The notes under the pieces: generated by a model
Told to the model about the DNA's origin: nothing
The model's database searches: none
The model's input: only the letters and a program-made list of their open reading frames with translations
In this document: piece after piece, positions 42,003-54,924 of the stretch
How positions within the stretch are numbered: the first letter of the stretch is position 1
Layout of the letters: the number at the start of each line of letters is the position of its first letter
Assembly: GCA_025526935.1 (NCBI GenBank)
Contig: JAHLKD010000045.1
Location: forward strand, 248,001 to 312,000
Source: Cladochytrium replicatum
Lineage: Eukaryota > Chytridiomycota > Chytridiomycetes > Cladochytriales > Cladochytriaceae
Direction: 5' to 3'
DNA: 64,000 nt
Position numbers and translations under genes: made by a program

Positions 42003-43599
42003 TCGCCTAAAGCAGACAGAGGGAACGAATATATCCCACCCCCACCCAACCCCCACACCAGAAAATCTTCATCTGCTGAGTTTGATGTCCACAGTCTGCA
42101 AAAGGGATAAAAACCGAACAAGCTCCGTCGCCACAACAGGATTGGTACCCGTCGATATTTTCGAGCCGGTTCTCGGGTTTGAAATCACAGAAAGCTGTCA
42201 TGGTACATATACACAACGAGATTCGCTTCCCGCGTCGGCTTCCTCGCTCTGGACACTGGTGTCATCGAATCCTCATTCGGAGTCAGAAATGGACGAATGT
42301 GCAGAATGTGATAGATACGCAGCGACGACCGACCAGTATTCAGAAAATTCGAAGGAACTTCACGCAGGGGATCTCGTCGCCCGCAGCGGCGCACCAGGCA
42401 GTGAACTAGGCAGTGTGCGACCTAAAATAACAGTTCGACTCTCCAGTATCTCGTCCGTTGCATACCAAAAGTGGAAGAAAACATCGATTGACATGACGAG
42501 CTGGTCGACTATGACAATTTCTTATTTTTTGTACGTTGTGGTTTTTCAGTGGAAACTATGAGGGTAATGCATTCGTCCAAGGTCCAGACCAAGCAAGACA
42601 AGCACGCCAAAGTGAGAGTCTGTGACAAACCAGGTCGGCGAAGTAGCATCATTTTTTGTTACACAACCGCCGTACAGTTTTTACAATCGCGGATCATACA
42701 AACCAAGGACTAACCAAATAAAGGGGGTTTGAAAGTAAGAAGAACATGGAAAGGAAAGTAAAACATAGGAGACAACCAACATTCCAAGATCTACCTGCCG
42801 ATCGACCAAAGACGCTGCCACTGCTGTTGGCTGAGAAACGGCAAAACCAGACATTCACGAACACAACACTTGTGGTGTTGCATCCCAACAGAGGCTTTGC
42901 ACCGACCACCAGAGAAATATGGCAAACAAAGCATGAACCGACCCTACAAACTCAATGACATAACACTGGGTCTTGCTGCCAACTTTCTGCACATCCATCT
43001 GCCATGACCATGACAGGTCGATTGCCATTGCAGCACCACAACATTTAATGTTTCAACTCGACTTGACCTTAACTGAACAAACCCAGCATCTGATAAACAT
43101 GCGCGATCGTGAGGCTCCTAAACGACGACAGCTTGAATGGAATAATGAGCGAGGACGTAAACGCATATTCAGAGTCTATATCAAACCAATATTCGACAGT
43201 CAAGTCAGACATCAACTTTTGATAACAGAAAGGCATACTCATGAGGTAATCTGAACAATCGAAATTTTTACACGATCCCAAAACTTCAAGATGGCCCGTA
43301 ACACCTTATGCAATGAACCAGGGATAGGCAGTGGAGTTCATCTGACATTTTTGCATATCGACGCTCCCATAACACGCTGGATAACAGAAACTGTTGGTTC
43401 TTTGCTCCTGGGAACAAAACCTGTCGAGAGTATCAAGGGCGAACTTCAAAATCAAGATCAAGGTACGCTGAGATACCTGCTGACCATCCGGAGATATCAT
43501 AGCGGAAATTTCTGTCAAGGCAGCATTAGACTCAATGTCACTAACTGATACCTCTGCTAAAGTCTCCAAAGCCAGCTTGATCCTCTCTAGGTCCAGGGC
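42003..43599. other. Region without a supported gene
   Basis: A plus-strand frame from 42085 to 42561 stays open for 158 codons (contains SSLWTLVSSNPHSESEMDEC) but shows no domain. Further short ORFs (42746-42958, 42973-43254) are also unrecognised. About 43306-43600 may be the 3' part of the ZZ-ankyrin pseudogene or unrelated. The first bases should hold the ZZ-ankyrin promoter. Confidence 0.3.
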
Positions 43600-44610
43600 A
43601 TACTTCCATGCCTTAGAACTAACCCGGGATGTGGCCACAGGAGCAACAGGGTCATTCACAAGAGTCGGCCAGTACGCCAGAGCCTAAACCGGATAACCAA
43701 TGCTCGATGTCCACGCCGCACTTTCCACTCAGAACTTCACCACTTCGGTAGCCTCGCTAACAACAGCTTCGAGGGAGTGTAAACGGTCATCTTGCTGATG
43801 GTGTTGGACGGACGATTGCCGCTCACAATTCCCATGCCTAGCATCATCTGGAGGAGTCCGATGTTCTCAAAGCGGGCAAGCCAAGTGGATTGCGGTGTAT
43901 CCTCAACGTTGGGTTTGAGAAGGTCGAACTTGTAATTTTCGACCATGTACTTCACAAGTTGGATCTGCTCTTGCTCTTCGGACTTGTAAATGGCGCTGAA
44001 GGCGTTGATGAGCGGGATCACGCTATTCATGTCTTTGCTTGTGTTGATGTTGACGTCGCGAGGAAGAAGAGCGGCGATCTTCTCGATTGTCTCGATCTGC
44101 TGCGTGAGCAATGCTTAGCGATGATTCGACCGAAGGCAGCCCAGTATCGACGCCTTTGACTCCTTTATACCCGTGGTTGCGTTCATGGGTGCTTTTGGGG
44201 TTCGGCTTCTCGATGTTGAGTTCACCCTTTGCGATCCTTTTTCGTAGCATATAGAGCACAAGTCGAACGATGGCTTTGGTGCAAGTTTTACATTAGTGGC
44301 GGGACACGAATATGAAGCCATACGCCTGTTCGGCTGCACATGATTCGCAACTAACACCACGATGACAATGCGGACCAGCAACGTGAGGTCCATATTGTGC
44401 CGCGGTAGGGATAAAATCGATCAGCAGAAACCATGCTGCGGCCGCAGTGGTCGGCGCAACCTTAGTAGCGGCTTGACGCTTTTCAGCTGCCAATGTTGAA
44501 GGCGTTTGGTTAGTAACGGGAAGTGAGGCAGGTGCCGAAGCCGAAGGGGTTCGGCTAGTGGAGTTGGTGGGTAGGGACAGGAGGGTCGGCAGCCTCGTTG
44601 CGAGGGCCAT
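43600..44610 (-). pseudogene. ZZ-ankyrin gene, broken copy
   Basis: Homologous to 40232-42002 in the same orientation. The first ORF reads AAAAWFLLIDFIPTAAQYGP, HCHRGVSCESC and YGFIFVSRH-stop. The ankyrin part reappears in another frame (EKIAALLPRDVNINTSKD, FENIGLLQMMLGMGIVSGN). The sequence then jumps from CGVDI to IGYPV-stop and TLVNDPVAPVATSRV, which skips most of the C-terminal domain, and the CaaX end is absent. A stop in the ZZ finger, frameshifts and an internal deletion rule out a full-length product. Confidence 0.85.
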
Positions 44611-44803
44611 TGTTTTAAGCCTGTTTTCTAACCAGCGATGCGAATGCTAACTTTGTTCAAAGGTTCATAGAAGAACGACCAGCATACAATTAACACAACA
44701 GAGCTGGACATCAATAGAAACGTGTGTTCATTTCCACAATCAATAGAACGACAGATCAAGGCACTGAATCGATATCATATGAACATGTCGAGTATAACTT
44801 TCT

Positions 44804-46551
44804 TTACAAGTGGGCTTGGACTGCGTCGGGAACTGAGGTACCAAAGTTCTTCTCGTCAACGTATTTGCCCTGTCAAGGAAACCAATCCGCAAACATGAGT
44901 CTCCATTACAACTCAGGGTAATTTCACATACCCTAAACTGGGTCTTGGTGCCGACAAGTCCTCCCTTAATCGACAAAACTTTGCGCACATCCGACGCCGT
45001 GATCGGACGCGCTTCCACTGCGGGGTTATACCCATGCCTCGCGACGGGATCCACCGCTCCTTTCGCCGGGAACCCGCGCGCGTAAATTCCAATCACGACC
45101 GCACCGCCAAGACCGACGTTGTGCTGCAACGCATACTTCAAGTTTGGAATCTGCCTTGGGCCAGCGACTCCACGCAACTGCCACGTAAGCTCACAGCATT
45201 GCGCCAAACCGGTCGCACCGAGCGGGTGACCCTTTGAAATTAGCCCACCGCTCGGGTTCACGACCACACGGCGAGAGGGGTTCTTGCCCTTCGAGAACTG
45301 CGGGAGGGTGGTCGCGCCAGAAAGCGTAAGCTCAACCGCTTTTCCGGCTTCACAGATCCCAAGTGCGTCGTATGTGATCAGTTCGTTGGCGGAGAAACAG
45401 TCGTGAAGTTCGACGACGCCTACGTCTTTCGCCGTGATCTTGGCGATCTTATAGGCGTCCTGCACCGCGCGACGGGTCATGTCCGCGCCAGCCAGCTCGA
45501 CGAGGGATTTCTTCTTGCCCTCTGGGTCGAACGCAAGGGTCGAGTCGGTCGCCATTGTCTGCGCGAGGATCTCGATCGCTTGGGCCTCGAGACCGTGTTT
45601 CTTGACAAAGGCCTCGGACGCCAGGACGACGCACCCGGATCCGTCGGAGGTCGGTGAGCAGTGGAGCAGCGTCAGGGGTCCGTAGATCTGGCGGGCACCC
45701 TTGACTTTCTCGAGGGTGGTGGGCTGGCGGAACTGCGCGTACGGGTTGAGTTGGCTGTGGTTGTGGCTCTTTTCCGCGATGACATCCATGGCCTCCATGT
45801 TTCCACCGGCGTACTAAATATGAGATCAAAACGTCGAAATTTAAACAATTGACGTTCGTTTTTAAAATTGAAATACCTTGTTGCAGTACTCGATACCGGC
45901 ATTGCCAAAGATCTGGGGAGCAAATGGTGCCTTCGCAATCCCGACCATCTCCGCTGTAGCCTCGATGATCTGGTCCGTTGGCACAGTCCTGTCCTGCCAC
46001 ACCGATGCCAACGACCCCGGGGCCATCTTCTCGAAACCAAGCGCTTTAAATTGTTCAGCCTGAGTCTAGACACAAAAAATAAAAACTCAAGTATCTCTTG
46101 ATCTTACCAAGAGCACATTCGACCTGTCCGCTCTGAACTGCCGCACGGGCAAGGTACAATGCCGTGGATCCAGTCGAGCAGTTGTTGTTCACATTCACGA
46201 TCGGAATCTGGGTCAGACCCAGCTGGTACAACGCACGCTGACCGGAAGTGCTAAAAATTCAGAACAAAGCGATCAGATCTAATTTCCAGGGATGCCATTT
46301 GCTTCAAACCTCTCGCCGTAGCAGTAGCCCACGGAAGCAAACTGGATAGCATCGTAGGTGAGACCTGCGTCGAGGAGTGCCTTAGTGGAGCTCTCGAGGG
46401 CATAGTCGATGTAATCGACATCGGCTTTCCTAACCAGGCGGAAAAACATGTTCGAAGTAAACTCGGTTATGAATTCGACCAAATACCTTCCCGGCTTGTC
46501 GAAGACGGTCATTCCGACACCGACGACGTAGACTTTGCGTTGAGGAGCCAT
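44804..46551 (-). CDS. SCP2-type peroxisomal thiolase, copy B
   Basis: Six exons (46551-46487, 46429-46310, 46250-46108, 46043-45877, 45813-44932, 44869-44804) encode 480 residues closely similar to copy A throughout, including the catalytic NNNCSTGST and [11 protein letters not shown] motifs. An extra phase-1 intron at 46044-46107 (ending TTTAAAG) interrupts the ALGFEK region. The C-terminus reads [12 protein letters not shown], so the putative PTS1 is AHL, an accepted variant of the [SAC]-[KRH]-L signal. The start at 46551 ([11 protein letters not shown]) aligns with copies A and C; an upstream in-frame ATG at 46572 would add seven residues. It lies about 60 bp upstream of the copy C stop on the same strand side. 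Confidence 0.94.
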
Positions 46552-46739
46552 TTCGATGTGCTTTGCGTTCAAGCAGGTGTGCAGTAATAGTACCAGTCAG
46601 TGTCCCACGGTTGTTCAGCGGACACGTGGTTAACAGGCAGATCAGATGACAGCGGACGTGGGAATAAAGGTTATAGGTTCATAGCATTGCGAGAGTGAAC
46701 TACAGGCGAAACAGATTACAATCATTTCTCCCTTCTTTT

Positions 46740-48468
46740 TTACAAGTTGGCTTGCACACGGTCTGGGACGGAAGTGCCGAAAGCCTTCTCTTCTACAAAC
46801 TTGCCCTGTGTCAAATAAATAGGATCAACATCTTACAAATGGTAAGGACCTCCACCAAGACCTCTTACCCTGAACTGTGTCTTGGTTCCAACGAGACCAC
46901 CTTTAGCAGACAGAACCTTGCGCACATCGGCTGCGGTGATAGGGCGAGCTTCGACGGCAGGGTTATATCCGTGCCTTGCGACAGGGTCGACAGCCTTGCC
47001 CGGGAATCCGCGAGCATAGATACCAATGACGACAGCACCACCGAGACCAACGTTGTGCTGAAGAGCGTACTTCAAATCAGGGATCTGGCGGGGACCAGCA
47101 ACGCCGCGGAGCTGCCATGTGAGCTCACAGCACTGGGCGAGACCAGTTGCCCCGAGAGGGTGGCCTTTGGAGATCAAGCCACCGCTGGGGTTCACGACGA
47201 CACGCCGCGAGGGGTTCTTACCCTTCGAGAACTGGGGGAGGGTGGTGGCGCCGGAGAGAGTGAATTCGACGGCCTTGCCGGGCTCGCAGAGTTGGAGAGC
47301 GTCGTATGTGATCAGCTCGTTGGCGGAGAAGCAGTCATGGAGCTCAACCACACCGACGTCTTTGGGCGAGATTTTGGCGATCCTGTATGCGTCCGCAGCG
47401 GCATGGCGGGTCATGTCAGCTCCGGCGAGCTCGACCAGGGACCTCTTTTTGTCCTCGGGGTCGAAGGCAAGAGTGGAGTCGGTGGCCATCGTCTGGGCAA
47501 GGATCTGGACAGCCTGGTTCTCGAGACCGTGCTTCTTGACGAAGGCTTCGGAGGCGAGGATGGCGCATCCGGAACCGTCGGAGGTCGGAGAGCAGTGGAG
47601 GAGTGTGAGAGGGCCGTAGATCTGGCGGGCCTTCTTGACCTTCTCGAGGGTGGTAGGCTGGCGGAATTGGGCGTACGGGTTAAGCTGGCTGTGGTTGTGG
47701 CTCTTCTCGGCGATAAGGTGCATGGCTTCGTGATCACCACCGGCGTACTTCAGGACCCAAAATTAATCCAGCTGCAAATCATCACAAACTTTTTCCTAAA
47801 TACCTTCTCGCAGTACTCGATACCGGCGTTGGCGAAGATCTGGGCAGCGACAGGGGCGGGTGCGATACCGACCATTTCAGCTGTGGCCTCGACGGTCTGG
47901 TCCATCGGGGATGTCCTGTCCTGCCACACAGATCCGAGAGAACCAGGGGCCATCTTCTCAAAGCCAAGTGCTAAAAATGAAACATGTCAGACATGCAAGA
48001 ATCAAAAGCTTCGATCGCATTTGATGACTTACCCATGGCGCACTCAGCCTGACCGCTCTCAACGGCCGCACGGGCAAGGTACAATGCCGTTGATCCGGTC
48101 GAGCAGTTGTTGTTGACGTTGACGATGGGGATCTGAGTAAGACCAAGCTGGTAGATCGCACGCTGGCCAGAAGTGCTGAGATAGATGCAGTATTAATCTC
48201 AGCATGCAACCTTTATCCAAACTCCAATTACCTCTCGCCGTAGCAGTAACCAACTGCAGCGAATTGGACGGCATCGTAAGTGAGGCCGGCATCCAAGAGC
48301 GCCTTTGTGGAGCTCTCAAGAGCGTAGTCGACGTAGTCAACGTCCGTTTTCCTGGGATTGGAAAAGTGAGCTCAAGCAAACCCAACAGACAACGGCAATC
48401 AAATACCTTCCCGGCTTGTCGAAGACGGTCATTCCGACACCGACGACGTAGACTTTGCGTTGAGACAT
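46740..48468 (-). CDS. SCP2-type peroxisomal thiolase, copy C
   Basis: Six exons (48468-48407, 48351-48232, 48175-48033, 47970-47804, 47747-46869, 46805-46740) encode 478 residues, with the same intron positions as copy B. Active-site motifs are intact: the catalytic cysteine in [18 protein letters not shown], and [11 protein letters not shown]. One codon is missing in the GFPGKAVDP region relative to A and B. The C-terminus is [15 protein letters not shown] departs from the classic PTS1 consensus at the -2 residue, so import efficiency may differ from the sister enzymes. The head-to-tail arrangement with copy B indicates tandem duplication after the shared intron was already present. Confidence 0.94.
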
Positions 48469-48629
48469 GGATGAGTGCAGCTGCGAGAGAATAGATTTCT
48501 GGGGTCTGGGCGGGGGATTTAAGGATCACGACGGCTGAAATCGATCAGGAAAGACGGGAAATTGTTGTGCCGAGAGGGTTTACGTCATATTAAAAAGCAT
48601 TACTAAAGGATCGATTGCTACTGCCAGAT

Positions 48630-51600
48630 TCAGTCCAGGGGTTTCACTTGCAGAAACACATTCTTGCTAAAGTACTCCGCAATCACTCCAAACCGGTCCT
48701 TCTCGCGATCCAACTATCAAAGATCGTTCCCACGATTCCACGGTTAACATCCGGTCCTCAGAAACCTTTGACCCTCTTACCTTGTTGAGGAACACATCGT
48801 GTCGCGCAGCATTGACTTCCTGTGCCTTGACAAGCTCCTGTACAGCACGGTGATCTGTCGAGCACATCGGACACTCGCTGTCATTATCTCCAAGACATCT
48901 TGAACACGAAAGTTGAATTGGAAACACAAAAATTTTTGATTTTGATTCAAATTCACCTTTGATGAAACGAATGCTTGCACATAAAGTGCACCGTTGGCAG
49001 CTCAAGCAGCTGGTTGCACTGGTTGCACTTTGCCGATTGGAACACAATCGGTAGATTCTGAAGCTCATGAAGCTGCGATCGCATCCTTTGCGTGTCGTAT
49101 GTGTAGCTCTGGATAAGTCTCTGGTCCTGCAATCACGAATACACATGATCAATATGCAAGCCCTAATATTGTGTCTAAAATTTCACGTACTTCTGCGATC
49201 CCTTTCTTCTCAGCTTCCACACGGCGCACGATAAAGTCCCGCACCATCCCAACCGTAACTGCAGGGTTCTTGGCAAGAATCTGAAGTACCTGAAGCGGAG
49301 GTAGCAGGTTCATCTTGTCGATGTCGTCCAGGATCATGGTGAGATACGATTGTGCACTCGATGTCAAGTCGTTCTGAGAAGGGTTGGATGCGCTTGCCGC
49401 AAAGAACGCAAGTGTTTCGATCCACAATGATCGCTCCTTTTCCCTGGAATAGAAAAAGTTTGAGACAAATTCAATGATTGATCGTTTCAGTACTTCTTAC
49501 CCGTGCTTGCGGCATGTTTCGAGAACCTTGGCGTAATCTTTGACTTCCATGTAGTGCAAAAGAGTATCCTTGTGACTTTGAGAGATCATTCAGAGTGAAT
49601 CTCACAGTCAAATAGTACCCGTGATTGTCTCTTACAGTGACTGCTTCTCGTAGAGGTAGAGAACTCCAGCTTCAAACCGGTGGACCTTGCAAAGCATCAG
49701 AGCCTGATCCACATCATAAAGTGCCTAAAGCAATACCCGTTCAACACTCGGAATCAGATTTCTGCCACAGGAAATAAGCTTACCGCCGGATTCTTCAACA
49801 GCGCCATCGCCTTTTCCTCCTTCCTCACCCTCGTCAACGCCAGCTCGCCCGAATCAACTACATCCTTCCGCACAGTGTGCTCTCCCAAATACAACTCCAG
49901 CAACGTATCGCAAACGAGCCGATGACTCCTATCATCCGCCTCCTTCTCCGCCGGATCCAAAATGATCAACTCCTTCTCCGCGAGTGGTGGCGAACCAGGC
50001 GGCGAGAGCGTCCCGCTCCCAGGCACACTCAGTATCGGCGCGGTCGCACTACGCTGAGGAGAGAGTGCTCTCCTTGCCGCATTTGCATGGACGCGACCAC
50101 CCCATCGTTTCTCAAGCACACGCTCAAGGAACACCGCGCACCATTCCGGCTGGGTCACGTACAGCTTCGTAAGGTCTTCGGGGCTCGCGGGTCTCCAGGC
50201 CTGAGGACCCGAGAGCGGCGGCGACGATCCCCCGCCGCCCAGACGCTTGCGTTCGGTGCAGAGCCGCACGAGGACGTCAGTCATTTCGCGGGGGAGCTCG
50301 GTGATCAGAACGTGGCCGTAGCGTTTTAGAACGGCAAGGGCTTGTGGACCCGGGAGTTTCGAGACGTAGTTCTCGACGGTGTCTTTGAAGTCACGGAGGT
50401 CTTCGACTTGGATTTTGAGGTACCATTCGTGCTGGTCGTATTTCTTTGCAAGGTACAGAGCGTGGTCAAAGTATCCGGCCTGTCGACAGACACGTATCGC
50501 GGTTTCGACGTCGAAATTTGCGGTTTTCTTTCCGCTCAAGTCAGATTCGGATCCTTTGGATGTCGGGGGTTTACCGTCGGTCTTGATGAACTCGTCGAGA
50601 CGCTTGACATCTTTAAGCTTGGTGTAGCAGTTCAGGAGCAAAGTGGTGTGGTCCGAGTTCGCGAGCCCGTGCTCGTGGAGAGCCTGCAGGTAGCTGGTAA
50701 GGTTGTGAATACGCTGCGCGTCGAGGAACTTTCGGATGATGTACGATGGTTCGAGTTGGCCCACGGTTCGTAGGTATTGTTGCATGGCGGTATCGTACTC
50801 GCCTTTGGAGTACAGCCAGTCGCCGTACCGCTTGTAGATTTCTACGAGCGTTCCATAGTCGTAATCTGTCCCGCTGGTGGTCAAAGCATTGGCAGTACCG
50901 GCACGAGAGGGTTTGGTATCCATTGATGATGAGATGCTGACGTTGTTGTTCGCAGTGACCATACTAATAGCGAGCTGGTACATGTTCTTTTGGAAAAGAA
51001 TGTCGAGTTTCGACGAAAGGTCCTTCTCCTCCAATCTATACATCTGCAACCGATGTCACATGTATGATCAATCACTGAATTTCTTGGATTGACTTTGCTC
51101 GGCCTACCTTCTTATCAACAGTAATTACAAAAAGCTCACCACCCTCGCTGCAAACTGCTTTAATAGGGACGCCTCTCCTTCCAGCCGTGAACGACAATAG
51201 CTCGCCATCTGCAGCCGGAGCGGGTTGCAAAACTCCAAAGCTCCCGCTGAAAGCGACAAATTTGCTCCGGAGATCATACATTGTCAAGACCGTCCCCATC
51301 TCCTCTTGCTGGCTCCAGTCTTCCTCCTCCTGGGACTGCTTAGATGGGGTAGTAGTACCCGGTGCGATGAGTTTCCCAACGCCAGAACTGACGGTTTTCA
51401 AGGGAGGTTGAGAAACAACGACGAGGAAGTTCCGAAACCAGGTGACGAATCGCTTGTCGGCTGATAAATGGAAAATACATCAGACAACCAAGCTGAAGAC
51501 AGTATTCTTTTCTTATTTCATACATTCAATGATAAAGCACGGTCCTCTTCCTTCAGGTCCATAGAAATAGACAGCCTGAAAGGTGAAGGAAGGTTCAGTG

Positions 51601-52608
51601 TTGTTAAGTTAGTTGATCAATCTCTGTCATACCTCATTTCGAGCGACAACCATATCCTGTCCCACCTCCTGTTGTGATATAACTGAACATCCATACTCGC
51701 TCCCTTGCTCGTCAATTACAGTCTAAACATCGTCATAAATTATCAACCACTTTCCATCCAATTTCACACACCTTCACTTCTTTGTTTGACGTAATGCAGG
51801 TCAGTACTCTCGCCAATGTCACGATAAACAGTACGGTCTGATTCTTCGACTCCGAGAATCCCAATCCCGTCACCGTCTCGCTCCCCTCGTGAATGATACG
51901 TTGCTTATGGAATCGATCCCGTGCGATGTCCCCTCGGATAAGCACGACCACACCATTCTCAAGACCAACCGCCACCTGTGTCATGTTGTCCAACACCGCA
52001 AGTGCAGTAACCTTAAACCAAGTGTCAAATTAACTTGTGAGATTCCAGAGTCACGAAAGCTTTCATACTGGAAAAACCCGATTGTTGTACTGGACTTTTG
52101 TCGATCTGGTGCACACCGGCGTCTTTGAGTTCCGCTCGAATTTCTCCATGTTCCAAACCTTGACCACAGGTACCCCATTCTCGTCCTCCTGCAAACCATT
52201 CCCACAATTAAACAATGAAACAAATTTTTTAGTCACTTGCACACATACCCCGATAGTCACTAGCACGTTCTTTGACTTTATCTGCTTCAGCTGCGACACG
52301 GGTTTCTTGGGATACCCCTGCCACTGCATGACGACGGAAAGGAAGTGGTTTACGACTGTGATTGTTCCATCAGCGCTGCCGAAGAACAGGTTTCCCCTTC
52401 CGCTTGCGAATGCTGTGATGTCGAGGTTCTAATATGTGGAGTTATTGCGCAATTATGAATTGACGGTTAGGAATGCATTAAAACGGAAATTGTGTTGCAA
52501 ATATGCATATCTATATACCTGCAGCCATTGCGGTACCTTCGCATGATCCTGGGCATCGACGACCTCCTCCCGGTCAAAGAACGAGAACTGTCGCCACTGC
52601 AGGGCCAT
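48630..52608 (-). CDS. VPS11: VPS11 (PEP5), HOPS/CORVET core subunit
   Basis: About 14 exons on the minus strand. VPS11 is the RING-bearing core subunit shared by the HOPS and CORVET tethering complexes at endosomes and vacuole. The first exon begins MALQWRQFSFFDREEVVD, the family N-terminus. The beta-propeller half includes GNLFFGSADGTITVVNHF, VPVVKVWNMEKFER, VAVGLENGVVVLIRGDIARD and DMVVARNEAVYFYGPEGRG. The large exon 51049-49754 carries the clathrin-heavy-chain-like solenoid (YGDWLYSKGEYDTAMQQYL, ALAVLKRYGHVLI). The C-terminus holds an atypical RING: KCNQCNQLLELPTVHFMC, KHSFHQRCLGD and ECPMCS, ending FLQVKPLD-stop. A Ser/Pro-rich insertion (about 50060-49990) sits inside the solenoid. Confidence 0.95.
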
Positions 52609-53538
52609 CTCGGTGCTGCGCCATGACTGAGGGTGAGATTTTGTTGTGGATCAACGAATTCATTTCCAGTGCTGATGTTTTGATATCGTCTGAAACTGAT
52701 GCATGCAAGATCTCAAGCGCAAGTTGGAGCTTCTCATCTGAGCCAGGCACACACAAACCGCTGCTGAGAAGTTACGGACGGCCTGAAGTCGAAATCAGAC
52801 CGTGCCTGTCGAAACTTGATGTTCGTTCAATGGCAGCAACAGCGATGTGCGAAAATTGAGAGATCGAGCGGCATCTTTGGACGATGGTGATGACAGGCAC
52901 TCGGTTAAAGGTATCCAACTGTTCATTTTAAACGAACTCCCCATCGAATATATTCGGCTTCCTTAAAACATGTTCGACGAGGGTTCAAAGTTACTGTACG
53001 CCATGTAAGTTAATTTGATGGCTCTGGCAGCGATGTCCAACCTTCAATCCACCGTAATCCCAACGAAATAATAGTGAGTGCTCTGGGAGACACATTTGGT
53101 TCTCTCAAGGCTCGACATTGTTGTAATTTGGAATTCTACCAATGGCAAACCACATGGAAAGCTCAGTACGTCCAGTGACGATCAACCACTGTTTTGCAAC
53201 CGCTACGAGTCCAACTTCTTGGGCTTTTCAAGTTCGTGATGGTAATTTGAGCAGCAAGATCACCACGCATTCGAACCCCTCGATCGTTGCGATGAGCTAA
53301 CTGAGGATATCATGGCCGGGAGGCCGTATTTTCACCCGCCGAATACTCCGGACAGAGGTAATCTTAAAGAGAGGTTTCTGTTGAGGAATTGGACACTCGG
53401 CGGTCTCTAAAACCGTTTCATTGTCCTTTCAGCCTCTCAGCCTTCTCCATGAGCTTATTGACAGTCGGGTTTGAGTGTACACCAAAGCTGTATTCATTAC
53501 TTCTACCGCGAACAAGCTTTCTTAAAACAACACTTTCA
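52609..53538 (+). other. Intergenic with a possible small multi-exon gene
   Basis: From 52973 a plus-strand ATG opens MFDEGSKLLYAM followed by a GTAAG donor. Later segments read ALGDTFGSLKARHCCNLEFY and, from about 53245, RCDELTEDIMAGRPYFHPPN with a stop at 53409. The pieces look more protein-like than chance, but I could not join them with confidence and recognise no family. It could be a short unknown gene. Confidence 0.25.
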
Positions 53539-54924
53539 TCAAGAAACTGCGATTACTCCACTGGTATGGTGCACTGTCATTCCACCAATTTCGCTCGAAG
53601 TCACATTACTAGTCCTCGCAGTTCCTACCGGCCCCATCAATTGCTGTACCCACGGTGGTGCCGCAATAGGACAGTTCGCTTCTATTATCGATCGCGAAGG
53701 GTACGACTTCGATACACCACTCGGGCGGAAGTTGGGAGCCGCGGGTCGGTCCTTCCTCTTCGCATCATCGTCTCCTCCGTCCTTTCTTGGTGCCGGGGTT
53801 TCGTGTGTCGGATACTTGTTTATAGTGTAACCGCAGCAGCTGGACGGCTTGAACGGGATGATAGGGAGCGATTGGTATTTCAGTGCTGGCCCTTTCTCTA
53901 AGCAGAAACCATGAGTGGGTTTAAACTACATTGCAGCAACGTAATGGGCTCACTTTCTCCTGGGAGGGTTAACGCAATAAACTGATTGAAATAGTTTAAT
54001 CGGCTGCTGCTTGAAATGAATGTGCGTTCTCCGATCTGCTTCTGTTTGTGAAGCTCCCTCTCGAGCTTTTAGAACGAGATGTGAGAGAGCAAACATGTTG
54101 CAAGGTTCCTTGGGATTACCTTTTGCTGCTGGTGCAAACGATCAAACGGATCGCTAACATATTCGTAGGGCTTTCCGATGGTCACGTTTGGATAACCTCA
54201 AACATAAAATAAGCCATTCGAGAAGACAGTGAAAGGTTTTCATTCGTGTACCGTAACCCGTTCCTTGCTTTGGAGGTTTTGTGTAGAAGTTTGGCTTTGA
54301 TGGCGGTCGTTCCTTCGTTGGAGGATCGTCCTCTCGTCGCTTCTTAATATCAAAATCTCCCTTCTTGTTTATCGGCCATTGCTGTTCGATTGTACCATAG
54401 AGTGATCCGGAGCCGGAACTAAATTTATATGGTTAGATCTACAGAGGGAACAAGAATCTGTTTATAGCGAACGGTTTAGGAGGGACACTTGATGGTTTGA
54501 ATGGATTGGTGGAGATGTTTTTCTCCTTTGCCTTCAACCTCCATCGACGACGCAAAACAACAAGATCCGTATATGGCTCGTTCTATTACACATGCAAACA
54601 GTTGATGTCGATGCTACTTAAGAACATGCAACAAACCTCGAAAACTCGGATGAACTCGCGATCGAAGTATGCATCCTTGTTGTCATGTCCACGCTTGGAT
54701 GGATTAGTTTGGAACTGCTTCCCTTTCGTCCGGTAGGTCAAGAAGGAATCTGTTACACACAAATGCCTAAGGTCTGTTGATTCTAGGTAAACTACTCACA
54801 ACTCACCATTTCTCTTCTCAACATATTGTTCCCCAGATGATATGTAACCAAGCTCACTGAACAACCCGATACGGTCAAGGTCAGGACGACCGTACTTGTT
54901 CCCGAACGAATCGTCCCCGGGCAT
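53539..54924 (-). CDS. CFAP96: CFAP96 (C4orf47 family) flagellar protein
   Basis: About seven exons on the minus strand. The start is at 54924, MPGDDSFGNKYGRPDLDRIG, then LFSELGYISSGEQYV, the family signature. Later exons give DAYFDREFIRVFENEPYTDL and VVLRRRWRLKAKEKN, then GSGSLYGTIEQQWPINKKGD and NFYTKPPKQGTGYGYPNVTI, then LHQQQKLERELHKQKQIGER. The last exon starts KKGPALKYQSLPIIPFKPSS and ends APNFRPSGVSKSYPSRSIIE, ANCPIAAPPW and IAVS-stop. CFAP96 localises to centrosome and flagellum in animals. Its presence is a strong sign of a flagellated organism. Plus-strand ORFs at 53389-53901 are antisense shadows of the last exon. Confidence 0.88.

Noticed and set aside
42085-42561. 158-codon plus-strand ORF upstream of the ZZ-ankyrin gene
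   Set aside because: No domain, codon pattern or homology that I can recognise; it overlaps the likely promoter and leader.
46695-48116. 473-codon plus-strand ORF
   Set aside because: Antisense to thiolase copy C and crosses its introns; equivalent frames in A and B are not conserved.
53389-53901. Plus-strand ORFs of 170 and 119 codons
   Set aside because: They lie antisense to the terminal exon of CFAP96, whose sequence matches the family (FRPSGVSKSYPSRSII).
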